Source of the DNA: Allomuricauda sp. ARW1Y1
GTDB taxonomy: Bacteria > Bacteroidota > Bacteroidia > Flavobacteriales > Flavobacteriaceae
Assembly: GCF_013407935.1 (NCBI RefSeq)
Contig: NZ_JACBZU010000003.1
Location: 124,001-188,000 of the forward strand
Direction of reading: 5' to 3'
Length of the DNA: 64,000 bases
Shown piece by piece: positions 33,985 to 43,479 of the stretch. The translations under genes were made by a program, and so were the position numbers. Under the pieces are notes generated by a model. That model was not told where the DNA came from. It saw nothing but the letters and a program-made list of their open reading frames with translations, and searched no databases. Each line of letters opens with the position of its first letter. Position 1 is the first letter of the stretch.

Positions 33985-35832
33985 ATGAAAGGAATATCCA
34001 TAGCATTGGTGGCTGCAGTTATGCTGCTATCCTGTAAGGGCGACCCCATCCAAAAGGAATCTGAAGTAGGGGAGGCTACAGTTCAGTCAAATTCACCCAA
34101 TGGTTTTAAGACCTATTGCAACCCCATTGATATCGACTATTCCTATATGTCACATTACAGGGCGAACAACAATGTGTCTTATCGGTCAGGGGCCGACCCA
34201 GCGGTAATCAATTTCAAAGGCCGTTACTATATGTTCGTAACCCGTTCACACGGGTATTGGGCTTCCGACGATATGAGCAATTGGAAGTTCATTAAGCCAC
34301 AACGTTGGTATTTTAAAGGGTCCAATGCCCCTGCGGCTGCCGTTAAAGGGGATAAGGTTATCCTGTACGGTGACCCTTCGGGCCGTGGTCCCATACTCGA
34401 AACCGACAATCCAGAACTTGGGGATTGGAAAACCAATTATGCGGTAATCAATCCACCAGGAGGAATTCAAGATCCTGATTTGTTCGTGGATGATGATGGA
34501 CGGGTATATCTCTACGAGGAGTCTTCCAATACATGGCCCATCCGGGTCGTGGAGCTGGACCCAGAAAACTATTATGTACCTAAAGGAGATGAGAAGGATC
34601 TCTTTCAATTAGAGCCCGAAAAGCATGGTTGGGAACGATTTGGACAAGATCATAAATCGGACTTGACACCTTATTTGGAAGGACCTTGGATGATAAAGCA
34701 CGGAGATACCTACTATCTGGAGTATGGAGCTCCCGGGACACAGTGGAACGTTTATGCAGATGGTGTAAGAACCAGTAAAAGTCCCTTTGGGCCATTTGAG
34801 TATGCACCTTACAATCCCATATCCTATAAGCCCGGAGGTTTTTTAAAAGGATCGGGCCATGGAAGCACTGTTAAGGACAATCATGGAAACTACTGGCACT
34901 TTGCCACGATGGCCATTTCTGTAAATTACAAGTTTGAGCGCCGTTTGGGGATGTATCCCGCAGGATTTGAAAGTGATAACGGTCAAATGTACGTCAATAC
35001 CGCATATGGTGACTACCCTCATTTTTTGCCCGATACCGAAGTGGAAAATCACAAGGAACGTTTTACGGGCTGGATGTTGTTGTCCTACAAAAAGCCCGTT
35101 AGCACCAACTCTGGTTTGGTGGATAGGGATATCAATGTAGTGGACGAAAGTGAGCAGGGTTATATGCAGGAACAGATCAAGGGTTTTGGCATAGATCGAA
35201 TAAATGATGAGGAAATACGGTCCTACTGGGTGTCGGAAGCAAACAATGATTCCATCCACATTCAAATGGATTTGGAAAAAAAGATGAACGTAAAGGCCGT
35301 TCAAATCAATTTTCAAGACTTCAATAGCGAAATCTTTGGGCGTCCGGATAGCTTAAGGCAACAATTTGTACTGGAATATTCATTGGATGGGACCCAATGG
35401 AAAACCTTAGCCGATTATGCCAAGAATACCATGGATATGCCCCATGGGTACATTGAACTGGAAACGCCCGTAGATGCACGTTACATTCGGTACAACCATG
35501 TGTACTGTACCAATAAATACCTGTCGATTTCCGAACTCAGGGTCTTCGGTAACGGCTATGGTGCAAAACCGAAGGGACCTGCCAACTTCAAAGTGGTCCG
35601 GCAAAAGGACAGAAGAAATGCGGACCTGACATGGGATAAGGATGATAGTGCCCAAGGTTACGTCATATACTGGGGCATTACCAAAGACAAATTGAACCTT
35701 TCCGCGCTGATGTATGACCATCCCAATTACGAACTCCGCGCCCTAAATACGGACCAATCGTATTACATGCAGGTGGAAGCATTCAATGAGAACGGTATTT
35801 CCGAAAAGAGTGAAATCATTTTTGTGGAATAA
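33985..35832 (+). CDS. GH43-family glycosidase with discoidin and FnIII modules
   Basis: 615 residues, lipobox LLSC (Cys17). A five-bladed propeller with GH43 catalytic residues in place: Asp71 (SGADPAV, base), Asp163 (QDPDLFVDDDG, pKa modulator) and Glu232 (LEGPWM, acid). Residues about 400-510 look like an F5/8-type C (discoidin) domain (SLDGTQWKTLADY... YIRYNHVYC... LSISELRVFG), followed by an FnIII-like end. It would remove arabinose-, xylose- or galactose-like side residues; the subfamily cannot be called. Last gene of the PUL. Confidence 0.87.
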   Translation: MKGISIALVAAVMLLSCKGDPIQKESEVGEATVQSNSPNGFKTYCNPIDIDYSYMSHYRANNNVSYRSGADPAVINFKGRYYMFVTRSHGYWASDDMSNWKFIKPQRWYFKGSNAPAAAVKGDKVILYGDPSGRGPILETDNPELGDWKTNYAVINPPGGIQDPDLFVDDDGRVYLYEESSNTWPIRVVELDPENYYVPKGDEKDLFQLEPEKHGWERFGQDHKSDLTPYLEGPWMIKHGDTYYLEYGAPGTQWNVYADGVRTSKSPFGPFEYAPYNPISYKPGGFLKGSGHGSTVKDNHGNYWHFATMAISVNYKFERRLGMYPAGFESDNGQMYVNTAYGDYPHFLPDTEVENHKERFTGWMLLSYKKPVSTNSGLVDRDINVVDESEQGYMQEQIKGFGIDRINDEEIRSYWVSEANNDSIHIQMDLEKKMNVKAVQINFQDFNSEIFGRPDSLRQQFVLEYSLDGTQWKTLADYAKNTMDMPHGYIELETPVDARYIRYNHVYCTNKYLSISELRVFGNGYGAKPKGPANFKVVRQKDRRNADLTWDKDDSAQGYVIYWGITKDKLNLSALMYDHPNYELRALNTDQSYYMQVEAFNENGISEKSEIIFVE

Positions 35833-36166
35833 ACAATCGTCCAGCATTAATGGATTGGAGGGTGGCTTTCCACTAATCTTGGAGAATTCCGAGGCTATCA
35901 GAAAATAAGAAGCCCAAGGCATCGGAGACACCGATTTAGCATAAGCTTCTGCACAATGAATAGATAACAATGCCAGCTTTCGCTGATACTGTTTGGACCA
36001 TGAAACAAAACTGATGTACGTCATTTGATATTTACCCGTAGATTTGGATTTTTATTAACGTGGTTTTGGTCAAAATCTTAGTATTTTGAGAAATTTAAAA
36101 TTTAACCTGCGGGTTACGTCCGCAACAATTCCAATGTTTAATTTTGCATCCTAAATCTTCGAATGT
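35833..36166. other. 334-bp gap between PUL and terC, no gene seen
   Basis: Contains only weak hairpins (ATCGG-AGACA-CCGAT at 35921-35935), a near-palindrome TAACCTGCGGGTTA (36103-36116), and an exact TAnnTTTG-type element TAATTTTG about 20 bp before the TerC-type start codon. No rho-independent terminator for the PUL is obvious, and no manganese riboswitch pattern was found. Confidence 0.4.
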
Positions 36167-37108
36167 ATGATTGTATGGATTCTGTTCCTTTTGGGAATCC
36201 TCGTTTTTTTAGCCCTAGATCTTGGTGTATTTAATAAGAAGGCTCACGTTATCAGTGTTAAGGAAGCCTCTTTTTGGACCGCTGTTTGGGTGACGTTATC
36301 GCTTTTGTTCACCGGGGTTATTTACTGGCTTTATGGAACGGGAAAAGTGGACAATGTCGATGGGCTTGCTCCAATGGATGCCAGTTTGAAATATCTTACG
36401 GGTTACCTCATTGAGTTATCACTGAGTATAGATAATATTTTTGTGATAGCGGTCATCTTTACATCGTTTCAAATCCCCCAAAAATATCAGCATAGGGTCC
36501 TGTTTTGGGGTATCCTCGGGGCTATTGTCTTTAGGGCATTGATGATTTTCTTCGGTGTGGCCCTTATTAAGAAATTCAGCTTTACCACCTATATTTTCGG
36601 GACATTTTTAATTTTGACGGCCCTACGGATGTTGTTTTCCAAAGAGAAGCCATTCAATCCAAAACAGTCTTTTGTGTACAGGAACCTCCGCAAGATCATG
36701 CCTATCACTTCACAGATGCAAGGTCAAAAGTTTTTCATCAAATTAAGGCATATTACTGCGGCAACACCCTTGTTCATTGCTTTGGTGGTCATAGAGTTTA
36801 CCGATATCCTGTTTGCTTTGGACAGTGTTCCAGCAATTTTGGCCATTACCTCAGACCCTTTTTTGGTCTTTAGTTCCAATATATTTGCCATTTTGGGCCT
36901 ACGATCCATGTACTTTTTCTTGGCCCATATGATCGATAGATTCTACTATCTCAAATATAGTTTGGTGGCCATCTTAAGTTTTGTTGGGATAAAATTGATA
37001 TTGGCGCACCACTACACTTTTCCCGAATGGTTTTCTTTGGGCTTTATCGCTGTAGCTTTGTTGACGGGTATTCTTGCATCCAAAAAGGAAGAAAAAAGAA
37101 CGCTTTGA
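36167..37108 (+). CDS. TerC-family integral membrane protein
   Basis: 313 residues with about nine hydrophobic helices. The TerC family marks are LSLSIDNIFVIAVIF (about 85-98) and EFTDILFALDSVPAILAIT (about 205-222), whose intramembrane acidic residues are conserved in the family. TerC proteins are linked to metal (Mn) export, metallation of exported enzymes and tellurite resistance. The gene stands alone; its stop is 5 bp from the stop of the convergent DUF6671-like gene. Confidence 0.92.
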   Translation: MIVWILFLLGILVFLALDLGVFNKKAHVISVKEASFWTAVWVTLSLLFTGVIYWLYGTGKVDNVDGLAPMDASLKYLTGYLIELSLSIDNIFVIAVIFTSFQIPQKYQHRVLFWGILGAIVFRALMIFFGVALIKKFSFTTYIFGTFLILTALRMLFSKEKPFNPKQSFVYRNLRKIMPITSQMQGQKFFIKLRHITAATPLFIALVVIEFTDILFALDSVPAILAITSDPFLVFSSNIFAILGLRSMYFFLAHMIDRFYYLKYSLVAILSFVGIKLILAHHYTFPEWFSLGFIAVALLTGILASKKEEKRTL

Positions 37109-37113
37109 TCGAT

Positions 37114-37968
37114 TCAAGGATTGCAATAATCACAATATTGGGGATTTTCGTATGTCCTTTGGTTTGAACGCGTTTCCGTAAAGCCGCATTTTTGACAAGA
37201 ATGTACATGGGCTTTCACAGACTTGGTAGGCATGCCACAATGTTCACAGGGCAACCCCCGCTGCACTCCTTGAATTGAAAAACCAGGGACTTGGCATTTG
37301 GGACAGCACGATTTGATGTTTTTGATTAAATCCAAGGTGGCCTGTTCAATGGCCTTCATGCGCGTAGGGTTGTTCATGGCCCGCATATCGGTTTCAGCTT
37401 GCAAGGATGCTCCTTTTTGAAGTAGCTGTTCCACAGTGTGCACGGTTTCTTCAAAGGATGAAAAATCCTTCCAAACCTGCTGCGCTCCATGTATTGTTTT
37501 AAGGATGATACCGTGCTCGGGTGCACCAATTTCTTTGGCAAAGGATTCGAATTCCGATAGACTTTTGATTTCTCTTTTATGGTAATTGGTTTTTTCGGTC
37601 AAATGTCGACCTACGATTTCGAGTTTGTTTACGGTATCGGTCAACATGACCATTTCCTCGTTTCCCGGGATAAAAAAATAGGAAGGGTGGGGGCCAAATG
37701 ATCCTTCACTGGCCACCACCAAACTTCCCTCGACCAACTCAATTGCTTTTTTGGTCTTTGACCTCAGTGCTTCCAGAGGAGTGCCTTTTCGCTGTATTTC
37801 TCCTGAGAAGCTTCCGAAAGCATCCGTGTTCAAATGTTCCGCTACCGTACAGCGAACCTGTAGTTCGCGCTCCAATAGGGGTGCCAAAACCTGCTCTTTC
37901 CCATGCATCGTAGCAATGGTCACGGTTCTTCCTACAAATAGGTCATTTCCGTGGGCAGGGGTTTTCAT
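37114..37968 (-). CDS. DUF6671-like protein with C-terminal zinc ribbon
   Basis: 284 residues. The N-terminal two-thirds (GRTVTIATMHGKEQVLAPLLE, RSKTKKAIELVEGSLVVASEGSFGPHPSYFF) matches what I recall as DUF6671, of unknown function. The C-terminus has four CXXC pairs (CCPKC, CEHC, CQKC, CDYC), typical of two small zinc ribbons. It starts 3 bp after the dabA stop, so it is likely translated from the dab operon transcript. A nucleic-acid or metal-related role is possible; nothing ties it directly to carbon uptake. Confidence 0.72.
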   Translation of the reverse strand: MKTPAHGNDLFVGRTVTIATMHGKEQVLAPLLERELQVRCTVAEHLNTDAFGSFSGEIQRKGTPLEALRSKTKKAIELVEGSLVVASEGSFGPHPSYFFIPGNEEMVMLTDTVNKLEIVGRHLTEKTNYHKREIKSLSEFESFAKEIGAPEHGIILKTIHGAQQVWKDFSSFEETVHTVEQLLQKGASLQAETDMRAMNNPTRMKAIEQATLDLIKNIKSCCPKCQVPGFSIQGVQRGLPCEHCGMPTKSVKAHVHSCQKCGFTETRSNQRTYENPQYCDYCNP

Positions 37969-37971
37969 GTG

Positions 37972-40350
37972 TTAGGCAATGGTCAATTCTTCGTGTACTT
38001 TTCGTTTTAAAAACCCATTGATAAACTGCTCCTCCTCTTTAAGTTCCAGTTCTTGTTGGTCCAACCAGTGGATGCTGGTTCCTTTCTCTGGATCCATAAT
38101 GATGAGGTGAATCCATTCGTTGGTCACTAACGACTTGAGTGCTTCGTACTTCGAAAGAATGGTATTGACCCTTTCCTTTGGCGCTTGGATTATTACAGTA
38201 AGTCGCAAAGGGGAGTGGTAGGGCTCGTTATCGGCATTATAGAGGGACTCCCATGGAAGCCCTGTCTGTAAATCGCCGCCATTACCTTGCACCACCCCAA
38301 ACTTGCCGGTAATGTTGTGGGTAGTCTTGGTTCCCGCACCAAACTTTCCGTTGTCCACGGTAGAAAAGTAATAATGGTTGTTGATCCATTGGGTCACTAC
38401 CATGGGCCCTTGCATAATGGCTTCCAAAGCGGTTCCATCCTTATCGTTTTTCCAATCGTAAGAATGCAGGAAACACCTTCCGTCCAGATCAATATGTTGG
38501 GTAGTTTTTCTAGGTGCGATCACAAAGCTTGCATTTTTGGCCAATCCCCATTCCGGACGGGTCTCGCCCCAGTTACTGGCATTGATTTGCGCCATGGCTA
38601 CACTGTTGCCCATAGCGCCCAACCGTTCTTGGGTCGCTGTAATTTGGGCTTTTTCAAGATTTGATTTTAGATTGTCCAATAACTGTTGATGGGATGATGG
38701 AATATGTTTGTCAAACAGTTCGATTTCATCCGTGGTCGTATTGTGCTCCGCTCCCAAGAACCAGGTTGCGTCCGGAATCTTGAGACCATATTGATTCTCC
38801 AATAGCTTTCTAACATTGGTGTTGTTTGCCATTTTGGCCAGCATTCTTGCATTGTGTCGCCCAGGGCTGGCCGCACAGGCACCACAATCCAAGCTGGAAC
38901 CAAATGGATTGTTGGCCGAATGGCTTCCGTGGCCAACAAAAACGACCAAGGGAGCAAAATTTTGCCATCCCATCAAATCAAAACCGGATTTTACGATAGC
39001 GGCTTGTTCCGCTATCGGCACATTTAGATCATGGGTGCTTTGGGCGTTTTGCAATTGTGGGTCGCAAACCGACTCGTGTTCTGTTTTTCTCTTATGGGAA
39101 AAACGGTAGAGCGAAGCTGGACTTATGGTACGCGCCATAAGATGAAGTCCGTAAAAGAACCCGGAGCCTTCCACAAAGCCAAAGGTGGAGGGCAACATGT
39201 TTTTCATTCGTTTCATGAAGTAGTTCCAGAATTGGGAAACTTCATTTTTCCTATCCAATTTTTGCTTTTCAACTTCCTTGTTTGCCTGGGCAACCTCTTT
39301 TACAGTATAGCTAGAATCCAAAATAGGGGGGCAGGATTTTTGTGTGATACCGTTTTGGGAGTTCTCATAATCCATGGCAATCCCGAAAAAGCCTGCGTAA
39401 CCAAAGGTTTCATAAAATCCTTTGGACTCCACGTGCCTACGGATCAATTCCGAACGCGTGTCGATACAAAATACCAGTTGCGCATCGGGAACACTGCTTT
39501 TTTTCTTGTTCAAGTCGATTTCTTTGGGCGAGTTGCCAAGAGTGTGGACCAATTCCAATTGCCAGCTTTTTTCCCATGCCTTGAGCCATAAGTGTTGTAG
39601 CTCCGCGATTTCGGTATCTGGCTGAGTCTTTTTTTCATTGGACAATAACGCTATACCAAGTTGTTTGGCTGTCAACAATCGAACGGCAAGATACTGTTCC
39701 AAATCTATGGGGTATTGTTTTTGCCAAGCCGTTTTGTTTTGGTTCCTTAGTTTGATATAACCTACCCAACCCGGTAGTGCGGCCAAGTGTTGGGTAAAGA
39801 TTTCTAGAATTTGTTTTTCTGATAAACCATTGCTCAATAGGGTCAATGCTTCCTGACTGGTTTTTGGAATATCGTTCGTTTCGATTTTCCTCAAAAGCTC
39901 ATCATAAGGCACCAGCTTTCGCCATGCGGAATAGAATCCGGATGATTTGAATGGCATTTCCCACTCCGCCAAGCCTTCGTCCATAAATGCGGATAACCAC
40001 TTTACCATGGCCCTGTCCAATTCGGCAAATGGATTGATATTTTCTACCGTTTGCTCGGATTCCATCAATGGCAAATAATGTTCTGGAAGCTTTTTATAGC
40101 CGTGTTTGTGCAATACATTTTGCAAGACCCCAGCATTGATGTCTCCATTTTCCAGAGCTTTTCGGTAAACCGATGCCTTTGGGTAAACTGAGGTTCCCAA
40201 AACTTCCTTCGCCCGCTGTACTGCCTCTGTGAAAGGCAATTTTTCGTAACCGCTCAACGGATTCGAGGTCACAAAGGAATAGAGTGGCCAAGTGCTGCCA
40301 ATATGATCTGCAGCTTTTTCTATGAGTGTGCTAATGGTTGTCGGGTTCAT
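37972..40350 (-). CDS. dabA: DabA inorganic-carbon transporter subunit (UPF0753)
   Basis: 792 residues of the DUF2309/UPF0753 family. The beta-carbonic-anhydrase-like zinc site is present: VFCIDTRSE (Cys and Asp, with following Arg) and GHGSHSANNPFGSSLDCGACAAS (His, then Cys). In DabAB, DabA is a membrane-associated CO2-hydrating subunit coupled to ion flow through DabB. Starts inside the dabB stop with a 4-bp ATGA overlap, indicating a 1:1 complex. Full length. Confidence 0.93.
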   Translation of the reverse strand: MNPTTISTLIEKAADHIGSTWPLYSFVTSNPLSGYEKLPFTEAVQRAKEVLGTSVYPKASVYRKALENGDINAGVLQNVLHKHGYKKLPEHYLPLMESEQTVENINPFAELDRAMVKWLSAFMDEGLAEWEMPFKSSGFYSAWRKLVPYDELLRKIETNDIPKTSQEALTLLSNGLSEKQILEIFTQHLAALPGWVGYIKLRNQNKTAWQKQYPIDLEQYLAVRLLTAKQLGIALLSNEKKTQPDTEIAELQHLWLKAWEKSWQLELVHTLGNSPKEIDLNKKKSSVPDAQLVFCIDTRSELIRRHVESKGFYETFGYAGFFGIAMDYENSQNGITQKSCPPILDSSYTVKEVAQANKEVEKQKLDRKNEVSQFWNYFMKRMKNMLPSTFGFVEGSGFFYGLHLMARTISPASLYRFSHKRKTEHESVCDPQLQNAQSTHDLNVPIAEQAAIVKSGFDLMGWQNFAPLVVFVGHGSHSANNPFGSSLDCGACAASPGRHNARMLAKMANNTNVRKLLENQYGLKIPDATWFLGAEHNTTTDEIELFDKHIPSSHQQLLDNLKSNLEKAQITATQERLGAMGNSVAMAQINASNWGETRPEWGLAKNASFVIAPRKTTQHIDLDGRCFLHSYDWKNDKDGTALEAIMQGPMVVTQWINNHYYFSTVDNGKFGAGTKTTHNITGKFGVVQGNGGDLQTGLPWESLYNADNEPYHSPLRLTVIIQAPKERVNTILSKYEALKSLVTNEWIHLIIMDPEKGTSIHWLDQQELELKEEEQFINGFLKRKVHEELTIA

Positions 40351-41804
40351 TGCGTTTTGGTTTTATACATTAAAATGGTCTTTTTTGATGGTTGGGATAG
40401 GTTCATCAGTTTTACGTACAGCCATGGTATTTGGCGATACACCCCTAGTTTCATCAGAAAGAAACCGGTCAAAAACACTACTCCAAATGTAATCTGTAGC
40501 GGGGTTACCGGTGAAGGGACGGATATGATTTCCATACCGGTCATCAGCGCGGATACACCATTGTAAAAGAGGGCATAGGCACCAATCCCAGCCACAAAAA
40601 GAAAGGGGGGAACTATAAGTTTTTGCAGGCCGTTGAATGTTTTTTGCTTCACGATATTGTAGGTGGCCTGTCCAACCGTAATTGATGCGATAAGCGTAAG
40701 GAAGATTCCGCTATCCCACTCCATACCTTTTCCGGTAAGTCTGGCAAAAATAATGGCCCCAAGTAAGCTGAAAAGCAATACGACCAAGGCTTCCAACCAT
40801 TTGATCTTAATGACAGGGGGCTGTTTAGGGTTCAAGCGTTCGATTTCCTCCCCAGAAGATAGGAACAAGTACGCCTTGTAAAATCCGTGTAAGATCAAGT
40901 GGGCAATCGCCGCATTGAAGAAACCAAGTCCACATTGCATGATCATAAAGCCCATTTGTGCAATGGTGGAACAGGCCAGCCGCTGTTTTACATTGGTTTG
41001 GATAAGTTTGGTGAACTGTGCCAAGATGGCCGTAAGGCCCCCAATTATAAAGAGCACATCCATGGTACGGGAGGCCACAATTACAGTGGCCAAAACAGTC
41101 AATACAATGCCTGAACCGTTCACGAATCCTGCGTGCATTAAAGCGGAGGCAGGGGTAGGGGCGGTCATCGAGGACAACAACCATTTATGAAAGGGGAATA
41201 TGGCAGATTGGATCAATGCCGCTACAATGATACACAGGGCCGCAATCACAATAATATGGTCAGGTGTTTTACCAATACCATTGATCACACCGCTCAAGGT
41301 GATGGTGTGGTTATACGATGCTAAAAGAAGCAAACCGATACTCAGAAAAACACTGCCGATCACAAAATACTGACGGGCAAAACGTTTCGCTTCCCTGGCC
41401 TCTCCCCATCGTGAATCCAGACCTATCAAATTGGACATCACGGCTCCCATCAATAGCCAGCTGAACATGAGCAACACAATGTGTTCGGATACCAAAAAGA
41501 GCATAACGGCAATGGTAAAGCCCAAACACAGGAGCATGAATTTGGAGCGTTGCCCACGATCTTTAAAATAGGAGCTGGCGTAGGTGGTAATCACACCTCC
41601 AAAAAAGGAAACCGTGGTCCACAATAAGGCCGAAAAGCCATTGAATTTTACTAATTCGCCCCATTTCCATTCGGGTACATTGGGAAAGTGAAATGAGGTA
41701 AAGATCAGGTTACCGATAAACATCAGCCAAAATAAAACCGGGATGGCCCCGGTAAAGACTGTTTTTTCGGATGATTTCCTGATGATGGTTGTGAGTTGAG
41801 TCAT
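40347..41804 (-). CDS. dabB: DabB, NuoL/MrpA-like proton-conducting subunit
   Basis: 485 residues, about 13-14 hydrophobic helices, proton-conducting membrane transporter (Proton_antipo_M) type. Landmarks are FPFHKWLLSSMTAPTPASALMHAGFVNGSGI and STIAQMGFMIMQCGLGFFNAAIAHLILHGFYKAYLFLSSG, with the conserved helix Lys/His residues. No complex I genes are nearby; the 4-bp overlap with dabA identifies it as DabB, which supplies the ion gradient coupling for vectorial CO2 hydration. Confidence 0.93.
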   Translation of the reverse strand: MTQLTTIIRKSSEKTVFTGAIPVLFWLMFIGNLIFTSFHFPNVPEWKWGELVKFNGFSALLWTTVSFFGGVITTYASSYFKDRGQRSKFMLLCLGFTIAVMLFLVSEHIVLLMFSWLLMGAVMSNLIGLDSRWGEAREAKRFARQYFVIGSVFLSIGLLLLASYNHTITLSGVINGIGKTPDHIIVIAALCIIVAALIQSAIFPFHKWLLSSMTAPTPASALMHAGFVNGSGIVLTVLATVIVASRTMDVLFIIGGLTAILAQFTKLIQTNVKQRLACSTIAQMGFMIMQCGLGFFNAAIAHLILHGFYKAYLFLSSGEEIERLNPKQPPVIKIKWLEALVVLLFSLLGAIIFARLTGKGMEWDSGIFLTLIASITVGQATYNIVKQKTFNGLQKLIVPPFLFVAGIGAYALFYNGVSALMTGMEIISVPSPVTPLQITFGVVFLTGFFLMKLGVYRQIPWLYVKLMNLSQPSKKTILMYKTKTQ

Positions 41805-41828
41805 TTTCGTGTTTTTTTGAGGAAATTC

Positions 41829-42023
41829 CTATTTGTCTTTTTCTTCTGGAACGACACGTTGAACACCGCTACGCACTTTGGCCAACAATACCACACCTAC
41901 GATAAAACTGCACAGTAAGATGCGATCTAGGAACATGGATTGATTTAGGTATGACATAGCGATCATTAGGACCATGATAAGCAGTCCCAAAAGCACGGGG
42001 ATAATATGTTTTGATTTTTGCAT
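41829..42023 (-). CDS. Small two-helix membrane protein upstream of dabB
   Basis: 64 residues from ATG 42021-42023: two hydrophobic helices (IIPVLLGLLIMVLMIAMSYL; ILLCSFIVGVVLLAKV) and a charged tail (PEEKDK). Earlier in-frame Mets exist, but they add a soluble stretch overlapping the preceding intergenic space. 24 bp before dabB in the same direction. Unknown family; could be an accessory subunit of the DabAB complex. Confidence 0.55.
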   Translation of the reverse strand: MQKSKHIIPVLLGLLIMVLMIAMSYLNQSMFLDRILLCSFIVGVVLLAKVRSGVQRVVPEEKDK

Positions 42024-42069
42024 GTTGTCTTGATTTAGCATTTGCTGATGGTTTGGGCAGTATGTTGAA

Positions 42070-42378
42070 TTAATCCACAAATTTGAATTCCAAAACGCCG
42101 TTGATTTGAACATTACGACCTTCAGCTCGCGCCTGGTTGATGATCATTCGGGCTGTTTGTCTTTCTTCCTCCAATTCTCCGATGCGACTGTCCAATAGGT
42201 TGGTCTTGCTGTGGTGATTGCCTTCCCAAATTTTGAGTCTTTGGATTTTGTGAAAGTTGATTTTTTCATCGATCAATGAGGAGATAACATCGCAGGCCTC
42301 ACTTGGTGTGAATGTCCCGTCTACCAACTGAATCGTTTTTTGTTCAGTGGCCACTTTTGATAATTGCTTTGTTTCCAT
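42070..42378 (-). CDS. Small cytoplasmic protein leading the dab operon
   Basis: 102 residues from ATG 42376-42378; a start 33 bp further upstream is possible. No signal or membrane helix. The sequence is helical and charged, with a segment FTPSEACDVISSLIDEKINFHKIQRLKIWEGNH, a coiled-coil-like EELEEERQTARMIINQARAEGR and an end VLEFKFVD. I recognise no family with certainty. It lies between the LysR gene and the dab genes and shares their direction, so is probably in the operon. Confidence 0.6.
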   Translation of the reverse strand: METKQLSKVATEQKTIQLVDGTFTPSEACDVISSLIDEKINFHKIQRLKIWEGNHHSKTNLLDSRIGELEEERQTARMIINQARAEGRNVQINGVLEFKFVD

Positions 42379-42474
42379 GGATGTGAGTTTAGATTTATTC
42401 TTCTGCTGCAAAGGTTAGGTAAATAAGTCATTAAATTTTATTTATATTTATAATAACAAACATTAACTTCTTTT

Positions 42475-43401
42475 ATGAACTACACTTTGCACCAACTACA
42501 GATATTCCTGAAAATAACTGAATTACAGAGCATTACGAAGGCTTCAGAGGAGCTTCACCTGACCCAGCCAGCAGTGTCCATACAGTTGAAAAATTTTCAA
42601 GATCAGTTCCCGATTCCCCTCACGGAAGTGGTGGGCAGACGACTTTTTGTCACGGACTTTGGAAAGGAAATAGCCCAAGCTGCCGAAAAAATTTTGAATC
42701 AAGTACAAGAAATCAACTACCGGACCATGGCCTATCAAGGAAAATTATCGGGTCGCCTTAAAATATCGGTCGTTTCCACCGGAAAGTATGTGATGCCTTA
42801 TTTTATGTCGGATTTTATGGCAGAACATACCGGGGTAGATCTTATAATGGATGTGACCAACAAAACTAAGGTCGTCCGGAGTTTGGAACTCAATGAGGTT
42901 GATTTTGCCCTGGTTTCGGTATTACCGGATAAATTGAAAGTAGATGGTGTGGAACTGATGCCCAATAAATTGTTTTACGTAAGCAATTATGATCGGGAAT
43001 TACCAAAATCGCCTTCAAAAAAGCATCTTTTTGAACGAACGCCCCTGATTTATAGGGAACCTGGGTCCGCAACGCGAAATGCGATGGAAGGCTTTATCGA
43101 AAAGAATAATTTTAAGGTCAACAAAACCATGGAGCTTACCTCCAACGAAGCTGTAAAACAGGCCGTAATTGCGGGATTGGGATGTTCCATCATGCCCTTA
43201 ATCGGGAACAAGAACGCACTTCGTAACAAAGACCTCAAAATTGTGCCCGTGAAAGGATTGCCCATTATTACCAATTGGAACTTGATTTGGTTGCAATCCA
43301 AAAATCTTTCACCCGCAGCTGTGGCCTTTCTGGATTATCTGAGGGAGCGCAAGGAATTCATCATCCAGGATAAATTTGATTGGATTTCCGATTTTGCATA
43401 A
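42475..43401 (+). CDS. LysR-family regulator, CbbR/CmpR-like
   Basis: 308 residues. The N-terminal winged HTH (LHQLQIFLKITELQSITKASEELHLTQPAVSIQLKNF) is canonical LysR; the rest is the periplasmic-binding-protein-like effector domain. It is divergent from the dab operon with a 96-bp A/T-rich control region containing a partial palindrome around TTATTTATATTTATAATAA. LysR regulators of this placement (CbbR/CmpR/CcmR) control inorganic-carbon uptake in autotrophs, so control of dabAB by carbon status is likely. Confidence 0.9.
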   Translation: MNYTLHQLQIFLKITELQSITKASEELHLTQPAVSIQLKNFQDQFPIPLTEVVGRRLFVTDFGKEIAQAAEKILNQVQEINYRTMAYQGKLSGRLKISVVSTGKYVMPYFMSDFMAEHTGVDLIMDVTNKTKVVRSLELNEVDFALVSVLPDKLKVDGVELMPNKLFYVSNYDRELPKSPSKKHLFERTPLIYREPGSATRNAMEGFIEKNNFKVNKTMELTSNEAVKQAVIAGLGCSIMPLIGNKNALRNKDLKIVPVKGLPIITNWNLIWLQSKNLSPAAVAFLDYLRERKEFIIQDKFDWISDFA

Positions 43402-43434
43402 AAAAAGCGCCGTACCCAAGGCATGGCGCTTTTT
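43402..43434. terminator. Bidirectional hairpin terminator
   Basis: AAAAAGCGCC (43402-43411) pairs perfectly with GGCGCTTTTT (43425-43434) around a 13-base loop. It sits immediately after the LysR stop and 46 bp from the stop of the convergent oxidoreductase, so it can end both transcripts. Confidence 0.85.
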
Positions 43435-43479
43435 GATGTCTCTGTCTCAGAAAACCTTAAAGATTTATTAGGGGTGCAA

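Noticed and set aside
35743-36024. 93-codon minus-strand frame between GH43 and TerC-type genes
   Set aside because: Overlaps the end of the GH43 gene, shows no signal, motif or family, and its composition looks like noncoding sequence.
35833-36166. yybP-ykoY manganese riboswitch before the TerC-type gene
   Set aside because: Searched by eye for its conserved loops; none found, and the leader after the TAATTTTG element is too short.
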